Of a stretch of 64,000 nt of DNA, positions 26,249-34,706 are shown piece by piece. Where the stretch lies: positions 19,632 to 83,631 of the forward strand of contig JAWUXZ010000020.1 of assembly GCA_034111085.1 (NCBI GenBank), given 5' to 3'. Position 1 is the first letter of the stretch; every line of letters starts with the position of its first letter. A program made the position numbers and the translations under genes. The stretch is from Dinoroseobacter sp034111085 (GTDB lineage: Bacteria; Pseudomonadota; Alphaproteobacteria; Rhodobacterales; Rhodobacteraceae). The notes under the pieces are model-generated. The model did no database searches and was not told the origin of the DNA. It saw nothing but the letters and a program-made list of their open reading frames with translations.

Positions 26249-27729
26249 GGCCAGCGCGCCCAAGGGTGCGGCGCGCCAGACATATCCTCGTAGATCGACT
26301 TTTGCGCTTGATAGGCGCGCAGACCCGCCCGGCCCTTCTCGCGGCCCATTCCGCTAGCCCCGTCTCCGCCAAACGGCGTAGAGATGGAGAACTGCTTATA
26401 GGTGTTAACCCACACCGTGCCCGCCTTGATCGCGCGCGCGATGCGCCAGCATTTGGGGTGATCTTTCGACCAGATCCCACATGCCAGCCCGTATTCGTTG
26501 TCGTTAGATTTGGCGATCACGTCGGCCTCATCCTCGAACGACTGAACCACAAGGACTGGGCCAAAAATCTCTTCACGGCATGCCCGCGCCGTATTGGGCA
26601 GGCCCGCGATAATCGTGGGCATGTAGTAGGCACCGTTGTCATAAGCCGCCCCTTCTGGAGCTGCGCCGCCCGTCAGGATTTCACCGCCTTCTTCGCGGGC
26701 CAGATCGACATACGCCTCAACCGACGCGCGGTGGTCGGCGTGAACGAGCGACGAGACCTGCGTATCCGTGTCAAACGGATGGCCGACCTTCAGGGCTTTG
26801 GTCGCGGTCACAAGACGCTCGACAAAGCTGTCATAAATGTTGGCCTGCACGAACAGGCGCGAGCCCGCGATGCAACTTTGGCCCGAGGACGAGAATACCC
26901 CAAACAAAATGCCCGCAATCGCCTGATCCACATCACAATCATCAAACACGATTGTCGGGGATTTACCGCCCAATTCCAGGGATATAGGCATCAGTTTTTC
27001 AGCCGCCGCATGGGCGAGGTGGCGTCCGGTGGAGGTCCCGCCAGTGAAGGACACCTTAGCAATATCAGCGTGCTCGACCAGCAAGTTGCCAACCTCGCGC
27101 CCCGATCCCGGCAGGACCGAAAACAGCCCCTTTGGCAGACCGCTTTCGTCAATGATCCGTGCGAGTTCAAGCGCTACCAGAGGCGACCAGCTTGCGGGCT
27201 TCAGCAGGACTGCATTCCCAGCAGCCAAGGCAGGCGCGACCTTCTGGGCGTCCGATGCAATGGGCGAATTCCACGGCGTAATCGCAGCCACGAGGCCCAG
27301 CGCATCATGCACGGAATAGGTCAGGTAGTCGCCGCGCGGGACCGTTAGCAATTCGTCAGATGTCTCTAGCACCGCGCCGAAATAGCGGAAAGTGGCGGCG
27401 GCAGACATTGCCAGCGCGCGGGTCTCGCCAAGGTTTTTAGAGGTATCGCGGCTTTGAGTCCACGCGATCCGGTCAATATTGGCTGTGATGCCGTCTGATA
27501 TCTTATAGAGATATTGCGCGCGTTCATGCGCCTTCAACCCCTGCCACACCGGATCTGATTGCGCGATCTTGGCGCGGGTGATTGCAAGCTCCACATCCTC
27601 GGTAGAGGCCCCGTTCAGAGTTTGGTTTTCCACACCCTCGGCGGCAAAGGTCGAGGTGATCGCCGCGCCGCGCCCCTTGGCCCAAACGCCCCCGATATAT
27701 ATCGCGCCGTTGCTGAACGCATGTTCCAT
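26245..27729 (-). CDS. aldehyde dehydrogenase (NAD(P)-dependent)
   Basis: 494 aa, the normal length. It has the Rossmann stretch, the general base Glu in ELGGKSPTIVFDDCD and the catalytic Cys in SSGQSCIAGSRLF, plus the C-terminal EEIFGPVLVVQSF segment. It oxidises an aldehyde to the acid. Nine bases separate it from the AspDH-like gene, and it is the last gene of the six-gene hydrolase operon. It would accept the aldehyde produced by the ThDP enzyme; this is inferred from order. Confidence 0.92.
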   Translation of the reverse strand: MEHAFSNGAIYIGGVWAKGRGAAITSTFAAEGVENQTLNGASTEDVELAITRAKIAQSDPVWQGLKAHERAQYLYKISDGITANIDRIAWTQSRDTSKNLGETRALAMSAAATFRYFGAVLETSDELLTVPRGDYLTYSVHDALGLVAAITPWNSPIASDAQKVAPALAAGNAVLLKPASWSPLVALELARIIDESGLPKGLFSVLPGSGREVGNLLVEHADIAKVSFTGGTSTGRHLAHAAAEKLMPISLELGGKSPTIVFDDCDVDQAIAGILFGVFSSSGQSCIAGSRLFVQANIYDSFVERLVTATKALKVGHPFDTDTQVSSLVHADHRASVEAYVDLAREEGGEILTGGAAPEGAAYDNGAYYMPTIIAGLPNTARACREEIFGPVLVVQSFEDEADVIAKSNDNEYGLACGIWSKDHPKCWRIARAIKAGTVWVNTYKQFSISTPFGGDGASGMGREKGRAGLRAYQAQKSIYEDMSGAPHPWARWP

Positions 27730-27738
27730 GGGCGGTCC

Positions 27739-28566
27739 TTAGATTATGACGGCGGCCGAGCGGTTGCGCAGCGCGCGCGCTAGGCTCAGCACGGTGGATT
27801 GAGAGGTCTTGGGGTTCAGCTTTGATGGCTTGCCAACCAGCGTCATCTCGAAATCAACAGCGCCCGAGCGGACGGAAAACGCGTGGGTGTTGGCGGTGAC
27901 CGTCGGGTCAGCGATGAGGCGCACTTGGGTCGCGTCAAAGCCTACCCCGGCCAGCGCGAGGGTCGCCGCGACATTGGCGTTCTTGGGATACTGGCGCGCC
28001 GCATCGCGGGCAGATCCTTCGAAGAAGATGTTGGCTTCGGTCAACGCTGCTAGGTCCACGGCGTCCTCTGCAGGCGATCCGGCCCATGCGTGCGGCGGTT
28101 TGCGACCCGTGTAGATTACTTCGGTGATGCCCGATAAGCGCGCGGCAGCCAGCGCGTCGATCCCGCCAATGGCCCCGGCTGGCAGGGTCAGTTGCGCGCC
28201 ACTTTTCTGGGCTGCACTTTGCAACCGCTCAAACAGACCTTCTTCGGAAAACGCGCCAATGGAGGCCGCGATGAAATCCACCCCAGCGCTCAGAACATCC
28301 GCACCAAACATCCCAACCGCCGAATGCCCGGCGCATTCCATGACCACATCGGGCGAGGCCGCAAGCATGGTAGCGAGATCATCAGTGATCGAGACTTCGG
28401 CGCGCCCAGCAACCAACGCCACCGCCTCTATTTGCGTCGCCTCAACTTTGCCAGATCGCACCAAAATGGTCAGGCGCGCAGGCAAGCCTTCCGGCGTCTC
28501 GGCCAGCACATACATCAGCCCCTGCGCAATCGCACCGAACCCGATCAGACCGAGGTGCACGCTCAT
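27739..28566 (-). CDS. aspartate dehydrogenase-like protein (DUF108 family)
   Basis: 275 aa. The N-terminal Rossmann motif is LIGFGAIAQGL; the family core is present (MECAGHSAVGMF, LPAGAIGGIDAL, TGRKPPHAW, and the late NTHAFSVRSG with the conserved His). Known members convert L-aspartate to iminoaspartate or oxaloacetate with NAD(P). In biosynthesis such genes lie with nadA/nadC; here the neighbours are catabolic, so a substrate that resembles aspartate may be deaminated instead. It overlaps the ThDP gene by four bases. Confidence 0.85.
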   Translation of the reverse strand: MSVHLGLIGFGAIAQGLMYVLAETPEGLPARLTILVRSGKVEATQIEAVALVAGRAEVSITDDLATMLAASPDVVMECAGHSAVGMFGADVLSAGVDFIAASIGAFSEEGLFERLQSAAQKSGAQLTLPAGAIGGIDALAAARLSGITEVIYTGRKPPHAWAGSPAEDAVDLAALTEANIFFEGSARDAARQYPKNANVAATLALAGVGFDATQVRLIADPTVTANTHAFSVRSGAVDFEMTLVGKPSKLNPKTSQSTVLSLARALRNRSAAVII

Positions 28567-30215
28567 GTTTTGCCGCCTGCCGCGCCCGCTGGCGGGCCTG
28601 CAAACTGCTCAGCGAACGGGCCGATTGCGACCATATCAACCTCGACCAGAACCGGGCCCTTGGCGCTCATCGTCCCATCGAACGTCTCGGCAAAGCCCTC
28701 AATATCGCTGACCTTCACATGGGGCATATCAATCGCATCACACAGCTTGCCGAAGTTAGGCGTCTTGAGCGCGGAATAGTGCCGCCGCCCGTCATATTGC
28801 GCGTCCTGAATGTTCTCGATCACGCCGTAGGCCGCGTCGTTCATCAGCACAAAGGTGATGTCGAGGTCTTCATCCACAGCCGTAATCAACTCCGCAATCC
28901 CAAGCATCGCGCCACCATCCCCCAGCAGCGTCACCGTGCGCGCACCGGGTGATCCAACAGCAGCCCCAATGCCCATTGCAATGCCCTGCCCGATGCCACC
29001 ACCCAACGCATGAACCCCGAGATTGGGCGCGGCAAACTGCACATAGCGATTGCCGAAGGTGGAGTTCGAGATCGTCACATCACGCACCCAAGGATGCCCG
29101 CCTTTGGGCACAACGCAGAGCAAATGATCAGCAACCGTCTGATACGGGCCAAGCCGCCCACGCAGCGCGCCTTCGGATTTGGCTCGCGCAATTGCGATGT
29201 CGTAGGTTTGCTGAGGATCTACATCGAGGGCATCTGGCAACCGCTCTAGCAGCCCGCGCAACGCAAGTTTCGCATCGGCGCACAGGAACACATCGACCGG
29301 GTAATTGCGCCCCGATTGGGTCTGGTCGCAGTCGATCTGGATCAAGGGTTTGGGCAGTTCCATCTTGTTGTTAAGCGTCTCATTGCCGCGCAGGCGCGAG
29401 CCGACGACAATCATCAAGTCGGACTTGGCGTAAACCGAGCGCGCCTCTGGTGTCATGTTGAACGCACCGAGCGTCGCGCCGTTCTGCTCAGGCACAACCG
29501 CGCGGCCTTGAGTGGAGGTGACTGCGCCGAAACCGCGCGCGACCAGTTCAGTCGCCTCTGCTGACGCCATGCGCGCGCCGCCTCCCAGCCAAATCATCGG
29601 GCGTTTCGCGGCTTTGACGCGGGCGGCAAGTGCGTCCAGCGCCTCGGGCGACGGATACGGGATCGCGGCGATGGGAACGCTGCAAGGCGCGGCAGGTACC
29701 GCCGCCAAGCGCTGCACATCGACAGGGATTTCCAAGCTGACAGGCCCGGTGGGCGGGGTAGACGCGGCGCGCACGGCGGCCTCAAGCATCCCAACCGCAG
29801 ACTTCTCATCCCAGATGCGGAAATAGGCTTTGGACACGCCACGCAACATCTCGGGTTGTTTCGGGACATCGTGGATAGCAGCGCGGTCGCGGTCCATAAA
29901 CTCGCGATCAATCTGGGTGGTGATGTGCACAACCTTGCTGCCAGCGGTCAGCGCCTCGGCCTGCGCGCCTGCTGCGTTTCCTGCCGCCGTGCCGGTCGAC
30001 GTCAGACACACGCCAACCTCGCCAGATACGCGGCTGAACGCATCGGCCATATTCATCGCCCCGGCCTCGCCACGCGCAGGCACAAAACGGATGCGGCCTT
30101 GCTCGGCAATGCCGTCGAGGATCGGCATATTGTGGATCGAGATCACCCCGAAAATTGTCGTCACTCCGAGGTCTGCAAGGCAGCGCGCGATCTGATAGCC
30201 GACTGTTTCCGTCAT
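28563..30215 (-). CDS. thiamine diphosphate-dependent enzyme (2-oxo acid decarboxylase/acetolactate synthase fold)
   Basis: About 550 aa from ATG 30215 with GAGAGA upstream; longer frames reach 30245. Three domains are visible. The PYR domain holds the cofactor-activating Glu50 in PARGEAGAMNMADAF. The middle domain includes PMIWLGGGARM. The PP domain carries the Mg-ThDP motif starting GDGGAMLG and ending in a conserved Asn (MNDAAYGVIEN). Enzymes of this shape decarboxylate 2-oxo acids or join aldehydes. The order with AspDH and ALDH fits decarboxylation. Not enough is seen to choose benzoylformate, sulfopyruvate, phenylpyruvate or another oxo acid. Confidence 0.85.
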   Translation of the reverse strand: MTETVGYQIARCLADLGVTTIFGVISIHNMPILDGIAEQGRIRFVPARGEAGAMNMADAFSRVSGEVGVCLTSTGTAAGNAAGAQAEALTAGSKVVHITTQIDREFMDRDRAAIHDVPKQPEMLRGVSKAYFRIWDEKSAVGMLEAAVRAASTPPTGPVSLEIPVDVQRLAAVPAAPCSVPIAAIPYPSPEALDALAARVKAAKRPMIWLGGGARMASAEATELVARGFGAVTSTQGRAVVPEQNGATLGAFNMTPEARSVYAKSDLMIVVGSRLRGNETLNNKMELPKPLIQIDCDQTQSGRNYPVDVFLCADAKLALRGLLERLPDALDVDPQQTYDIAIARAKSEGALRGRLGPYQTVADHLLCVVPKGGHPWVRDVTISNSTFGNRYVQFAAPNLGVHALGGGIGQGIAMGIGAAVGSPGARTVTLLGDGGAMLGIAELITAVDEDLDITFVLMNDAAYGVIENIQDAQYDGRRHYSALKTPNFGKLCDAIDMPHVKVSDIEGFAETFDGTMSAKGPVLVEVDMVAIGPFAEQFAGPPAGAAGGKT

Positions 30216-30237
30216 TGTTGTCTCTCTTGTCATGTCG

Positions 30238-31029
30238 TCACGCAAAGCGGGATACCCCGCCGGAAATCTCTAGCTGAGCGCCGGTGATGTAGCTGGCAGC
30301 AGGCGAGGCGAGAAACACCAACGCGCGCGCGGGCTCATCCGGTGTACCGAGCCGTCCGAGGGGGATTTTCTTCTTAGCTGCAAGCGCTCTGAACCAATCC
30401 TCGCGGCTTTGGTTCTGGTCTTCGCGCGCCTCATAGCGGCGTTGCCACTGGTTGCTGTCCACGAGGCCCAGCAGGATCGAATTCACCCGGATATCCGGAG
30501 CCAACTCAGTCGCCAGCGATTTCAGCAAGTTTTGCACGCCACTGCGCGCGGCCGAGGTGCACACCATGTGCGGCTCTGGCTGGTAGGCGAGCAGAGAATT
30601 TACCGCCGCGATAGCCCCTTGGCCTGAGGTGCGCAGCATCGGCGCGAAGGCGTGAATTGGATTGAGTTGCGAGAAGAACTTTAACTCCAACTCCTCGCGC
30701 CAATCATCGTCGGTTGTGTCCGCAAAAGTCGACACACGGCCTTGCCCAGCGTTGGTCACAAGTGCAGCACAGCCCCCGAATTTGTCTTGGACCGCCCCTG
30801 CAAAGGCGTCCACTTCGGCGCGCTTAAGCACCGAAAAAGCACGCGACAAAATCCGGTCCGCGCCAAACTCCACTGCCAAATCCGCATGAACCGCCGCCAA
30901 CCGCTCGGCCCCGCGCGCACAAAACGCGACACTCGCACCTTCCGCCAACAGGCAACGCACAGTCGCAAGGCCAATGCCCGACGAGCCACCTGTTACAACA
31001 ACGGTCTTGCCTGAAAGGCCCAGATCCAC
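30238..31029 (-). CDS. SDR-fold protein with altered catalytic residues
   Basis: 263 aa from GTG 31029, which follows TAGGG and lies just before the VOC stop. Cofactor motif TGGSSGIG and the NAG motif are intact, and Ser145 is present. At the catalytic positions the canonical YxxxK reads Thr158 (CTSAARSG) and Arg162. It may still bind NAD(P) but use different chemistry or serve as a structural partner. The 3' part ends TGAQLEISGGVS, as in true SDRs. The neighbour genes are ThDP enzyme (downstream) and VOC dioxygenase (upstream). Confidence 0.8.
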   Translation of the reverse strand: MDLGLSGKTVVVTGGSSGIGLATVRCLLAEGASVAFCARGAERLAAVHADLAVEFGADRILSRAFSVLKRAEVDAFAGAVQDKFGGCAALVTNAGQGRVSTFADTTDDDWREELELKFFSQLNPIHAFAPMLRTSGQGAIAAVNSLLAYQPEPHMVCTSAARSGVQNLLKSLATELAPDIRVNSILLGLVDSNQWQRRYEAREDQNQSREDWFRALAAKKKIPLGRLGTPDEPARALVFLASPAASYITGAQLEISGGVSRFA

Positions 31030-31031
31030 CC

Positions 31032-31937
31032 CTAGTCCTCCGGGAAACCGGGATCGGGGCGCCCGCCCATCACAGCTCGCATTGCAGGTGTCGGCGGGCC
31101 TGCGGTCATCCACTGATCCATCACCTCAGGATCGGTGCGCGCCCAAACCTTAGCCTCATGAGTGGCTTCGTCGATTTGCAGAACGTCGGCGGTGAACTCG
31201 ATCACAAAGCCGGAAGGCGAGACGAAATACGCGAACGGATTGTTACCCGGCCCATGCCGCCCCGGACCCCAACTGGGCACCTGGCCCTTTTGCTTCATCC
31301 GGCCAATCCCGCGCATGAAACTATCGATGCCGGGCATCTCAAACGCGACGTGATTAACCGACGCATATTTGGCGCGCACCAGCGCAATCGCATGATGATC
31401 GCTGCCACAGCGCAGGAACACCATTTGGTCAGCGGAATAGTCTGAGGTCCGAAAGCCGAGCACATCTTGATACCATTTCTGCACCCCGTCCATATCGCGC
31501 GTGTTCAGCACCACGTGTGACACCTTACGCGGATAGGCGTGGACGGTTTCCGCCTCGCGGGTTGCAATATCGGTGGTGAAACGCAGGCGGCGGTTATCTG
31601 GATCGAGCAGCTCAAACCCATAGCCACCGATGGCGTCCTCGAACATTGCAGGCGCACCCAGCGTCTTGACGTCTTGCCCGGTCACCTGCGCGTAAAGCGC
31701 GTCCATCGCGGTGCGGTCTGCCATGCCGAAATGGATGTATTCGATCCCATATGTATCATCGTCTTTCAGCCCGTAGATAAACGGCTCGGATCCGGTGCCA
31801 CGCAGGTAGGTGATGCCATCCGCTTTTTCGCCAACCTCAAGACCCCATTGGTCGAGGTAGAAATCAGTAGTATCAGTGATACCCGGCGCGCGCATGACGA
31901 GGCCGCGCAGGTGGCCGGCTCGGATCTGGTCGGTCAT
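31032..31937 (-). CDS. VOC-family extradiol ring-cleavage dioxygenase
   Basis: 301 aa from ATG 31937; the frame opens earlier at 32147 but overlaps the hydrolase gene. Two VOC modules are visible. The second carries the Fe(II) triad His141 (VSHVVLNTRD), His196 (NHVAFEMPG) and Glu247 (FVIEFTAD), and also the acid-base His228 in GPGRHGPGNN, all as in catechol 2,3-dioxygenases. It would split an aromatic or heteroaromatic diol next to the hydroxyls. It overlaps the hydrolase gene by four bases. Confidence 0.88.
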   Translation of the reverse strand: MTDQIRAGHLRGLVMRAPGITDTTDFYLDQWGLEVGEKADGITYLRGTGSEPFIYGLKDDDTYGIEYIHFGMADRTAMDALYAQVTGQDVKTLGAPAMFEDAIGGYGFELLDPDNRRLRFTTDIATREAETVHAYPRKVSHVVLNTRDMDGVQKWYQDVLGFRTSDYSADQMVFLRCGSDHHAIALVRAKYASVNHVAFEMPGIDSFMRGIGRMKQKGQVPSWGPGRHGPGNNPFAYFVSPSGFVIEFTADVLQIDEATHEAKVWARTDPEVMDQWMTAGPPTPAMRAVMGGRPDPGFPED

Positions 31938-32791
31938 TTGAGGTCTCCAATTGGGTTCGCGGCTGAACTGAGGGCCTCTTGCAAGGCCGACACAAACGCA
32001 TCTGGCTTCTGTATATAGACCGCATGGCCCGCCTCGGCGATGCGCGTGATTGCAGGCATGGCGCGCAGTCCGGCCCAGGCTTGGGCGGCGGCGATGGTTT
32101 GCGCCTCGGGCGTTACGACATCCTGCGCGCCGACAATGAAGCTGCACGGGGTTTTCACCTGCGCCATGGTGGCAGCCAGATCACCGCCCGCCAGCATCCG
32201 CACGGCTTGCGCGTAGCCAAGTGGGTTGACCTGCGCCATGGCCGCTTCAACCTGAGCGACAACATCAAGGGCTTGGTCTGGGGCGTAGACAAGTCGCGCA
32301 GCGCGGGTCTTTGCAAACACGTCTGGGCCTAGCGATTTCAGGTCGGTGATCCGTTTGGCAACGCTTGGCGGCATGTCTTTATCATCGCTCACGCCGTAAC
32401 CTTGCGCGCAGGCGGCAAGCACCAGATGCGAGACGCGCTGAGGGTTGGCTTGCGCAAACGCAGCCGCAATCAGCGTGCCGAGCGAGTGACTAACAAGACA
32501 GCAAGACGTGATGCCTAGGTCATCAAGGAACCCTTCAAGCGCGCGCGCGTAGTCATGCGCAGTTGGCCAGTCCTGCTCTAAGGCCGACGACCCACCATAC
32601 CCCGGCGCGTTCCATGCAATCAGTCGGTAGGGGGGCGACATCCGCTCAAATACCGGCGCGAACGAGTCCGCAGTGGACCCGATCCCGTGCAGGAACACGA
32701 TGGCGGGGCCCTCTCCAGCGCGCTCAGCATAGCAGATGCTTCCACGCGTGCGCGGCAGTGCCATGGTCTGCGATCTAAGCGGCGCGGTCAT
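31934..32791 (-). CDS. alpha/beta hydrolase (possible meta-cleavage product hydrolase)
   Basis: 285 aa. Nucleophile Ser103 lies in SHSLG, the oxyanion region is FLHGIGST, and the late catalytic His is in EAGHAVYIQKP; an acid is in VGAQDVVTPE. The size and motifs fit C-C bond hydrolases of meta-cleavage pathways. It leads the six-gene operon with the VOC dioxygenase, so hydrolysis of the ring-fission product is a natural reading. A start at the second Met (ten residues later) is also possible. Operator O2 lies 23 bases upstream. Confidence 0.85.
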   Translation of the reverse strand: MTAPLRSQTMALPRTRGSICYAERAGEGPAIVFLHGIGSTADSFAPVFERMSPPYRLIAWNAPGYGGSSALEQDWPTAHDYARALEGFLDDLGITSCCLVSHSLGTLIAAAFAQANPQRVSHLVLAACAQGYGVSDDKDMPPSVAKRITDLKSLGPDVFAKTRAARLVYAPDQALDVVAQVEAAMAQVNPLGYAQAVRMLAGGDLAATMAQVKTPCSFIVGAQDVVTPEAQTIAAAQAWAGLRAMPAITRIAEAGHAVYIQKPDAFVSALQEALSSAANPIGDLK

Positions 32792-33105
32792 CAGCGGTAT
32801 AAATCCAATGAGAGTTCATTTATGAACGATGTGTTCACGAATTATGCCCCAAGCAGGTTGGTCCCGTCAAGGCAAAAGCCCAGCGCCCCCGTTTGCGACA
32901 TTGCGTCGCGTTTGAGACAGACCTAGTCGCTTTTTCGCGCAGGCTATATCTATCGAAAGAAGGATCAGCGCATGGCAATAACCTGCAAGGTGGTCTTGGT
33001 GCATTACACCATAGGCGCAGCCCGTGGACGCGCGGCGCGCGGGGACCCAGCGCAAGACTAACATCGTCTTTCCCTGTACCAATCCCCTTCTAAGGTTATG
33101 CCCAC
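32792..33105. other. 314-base divergent promoter region between hydrolase operon and mttB-like gene
   Basis: No gene is supported here. It contains operator O2 (32814-32836), a segment rich in GGGG/CGCG and the mttB ribosome site AAGG. No tRNA-like or hairpin-rich element is seen. Confidence 0.5.
32814..32836. promoter_or_regulatory. IclR-type operator O2: GTTC-N6-GAAC-N5-GTTC
   Basis: The same three half-sites and spacings as O1 at 25279-25302, but with different spacer bases, which argues for a protein-reading site rather than simple duplication. The left part GTTCAT-TT-ATGAAC is a perfect palindrome. It lies 23 bases upstream of the hydrolase start, so it likely controls the six-gene operon. 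Confidence 0.7.
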
Positions 33106-34647
33106 ATGAACGTTATTGCTCCTCGCCGCTCCGGCGGTCGTGCCGCCCGACGCGCAATCCGCGCTGCCCCCGTTGTCGACGCACTGCGCTCGATCCGTCC
33201 GGGGATGAGCGGCGGTTCCCTCAAAGTCCTCAGCCCCGAGCAAATTGACCAAATCCACGAGGCCGCGATTGAGGCCCTAGAGACCATCGGTCTTGTCGAT
33301 GCCCCCGAAAGTGGCATCGCCTACATGACTGGCGTAGGTGCCATCTTAGGCGAGGACGGACGTATCCGTTTCCCGCGCGCGGTGGTCGAGGAGGCGCTTG
33401 AGAAAAGCTGCAAGGACCTCACGCTTCACGGTCGCGATCCGCGCTACGACCTGCATTTGCTTGGCACGAAAGTCCATTACGGCACGGCAGGCGCTGCGGT
33501 GAATATGGTCGATGTCGAAGGGCGCAATTACCGCGATAGCACCGTCCAAGACCTGCATGACGCGTGCCGGATTTGCGATGTGCTCGACAACATCCATTTT
33601 GTGCAGCGCCCCATGGTGGCACGCGATATTCCCAACAACCGCGAGCTGGATCTGAATACGATCTATGCCTGCTGTTCGGGCACCAACAAACATATCGGCA
33701 CCTCGTTCTCAGAGCCTGACTTTGTCACCCCCGCGCTAGAGCTGCTGCACATGATTGCGGGCGGCGAAGACGCGTGGCGCGCGCGGCCCTTTGTCAGCAA
33801 CTCTAACTGCTTTGTTGTGCCACCGATGAAATTTGCCACCGAGGCCTGTCAGGTGATGGAACGCTGCATCGAAGGCGGGATGCCGGTGCTGCTTCTGAGC
33901 GCAGGCATGGCCGGGGCCACCGCGCCGTCGTCAATTGCAGGTGCGATTGTGCAGGCGACCGCCGAATGCCTCGCGGGCCTCGTCTATGTAAACGCCATCG
34001 CCCCCGGACATCCGGCGATCTTCGGGACATGGCCTTTCGGGCTTGATCTCCGCTCGGGTGCAATGACCGGCGGATCGGGCGAGCAGGCTTTGCTGTCTTC
34101 AGGTTGCGCGCAGATGCACCAACGTTACGGACTTCCCGGCGGTGCGGTTGGCGGGATCACCGATGCCAAGCTGCCGGACATGCAGGCTGGCTGGGAAGCA
34201 ATGTGTTCCAACGTCATGGCAGGCCTGTCGGGACTGAACATGGTCTACGAGGCGGCTGGAATGCATGCGTCTTTGCTGGGCTTTTGCCACGAGTCGCTGA
34301 TCCTGTCGGATGACCTTATCGGCCACGCCATGCGCTGCGTGCGCGGGATCGAAGTGAATGAAGAGACTATGGCGCTCGATCAGATGCGGCAGGTCTGTAT
34401 GGGCGGGCCGGGTCATTATCTGGGCACCAATCAGACCTTGGCGCGGATGCAGTCGGACTACGTCTATCCGTCGCTCGGGGATCGCACTTCGCCCAAGGAG
34501 TGGGTCGAGGTGGACAAGCCCGATCTGATCAAGAAGGCCATTGCGCGCAAAGAAGCCATCCTTGCCACCCAACCTGCTGCGAAGTTTGATCCGGCGGTTG
34601 ATGCGGCGATCCGGGCGCAGTTCAATATTCATCTGCCCAGCACCTGA
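33106..34647 (+). CDS. trimethylamine methyltransferase family protein (non-Pyl MttB-like)
   Basis: 513 aa corrinoid-dependent methyltransferase fold. It starts with the family's basic N-terminus (RRSGGRAARRAIRAAP) and shows the TIM-barrel segments FVVPPMKFATEACQV, GATAPSSIAGAIVQATAECL and GGITDAKLPDMQAGWE. It reads through without an in-frame TAG, so it is not a pyrrolysine enzyme; this subgroup includes glycine betaine and related quaternary amine demethylases. No corrinoid protein or activator gene is within the window. AAGG lies ten bases before the ATG, and a strong hairpin follows the stop. The BCCT gene next door suggests it acts on a betaine-like compound. Confidence 0.88.
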   Translation: MNVIAPRRSGGRAARRAIRAAPVVDALRSIRPGMSGGSLKVLSPEQIDQIHEAAIEALETIGLVDAPESGIAYMTGVGAILGEDGRIRFPRAVVEEALEKSCKDLTLHGRDPRYDLHLLGTKVHYGTAGAAVNMVDVEGRNYRDSTVQDLHDACRICDVLDNIHFVQRPMVARDIPNNRELDLNTIYACCSGTNKHIGTSFSEPDFVTPALELLHMIAGGEDAWRARPFVSNSNCFVVPPMKFATEACQVMERCIEGGMPVLLLSAGMAGATAPSSIAGAIVQATAECLAGLVYVNAIAPGHPAIFGTWPFGLDLRSGAMTGGSGEQALLSSGCAQMHQRYGLPGGAVGGITDAKLPDMQAGWEAMCSNVMAGLSGLNMVYEAAGMHASLLGFCHESLILSDDLIGHAMRCVRGIEVNEETMALDQMRQVCMGGPGHYLGTNQTLARMQSDYVYPSLGDRTSPKEWVEVDKPDLIKKAIARKEAILATQPAAKFDPAVDAAIRAQFNIHLPST

Positions 34648-34657
34648 GCAAAGAAAA

Positions 34658-34680
34658 GGGGCCGCACAAATGGCGGCCCC
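34658..34680. terminator. bidirectional terminator between mttB-like and BCCT genes
   Basis: GGGGCCGC and GCGGCCCC form an eight-pair stem with loop ACAAATG. On the minus strand it is followed by TTTTCTTT, so it is best suited to end the BCCT transcript; on the plus strand only a weak T stretch follows. Confidence 0.8.
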
Positions 34681-34706
34681 AATCTTAGGTCTATGGTAGC
34701 GCAGGC

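Noticed and set aside
33106..34647. pyrrolysine-containing MttB
   Set aside because: The frame has no in-frame TAG and is full length.
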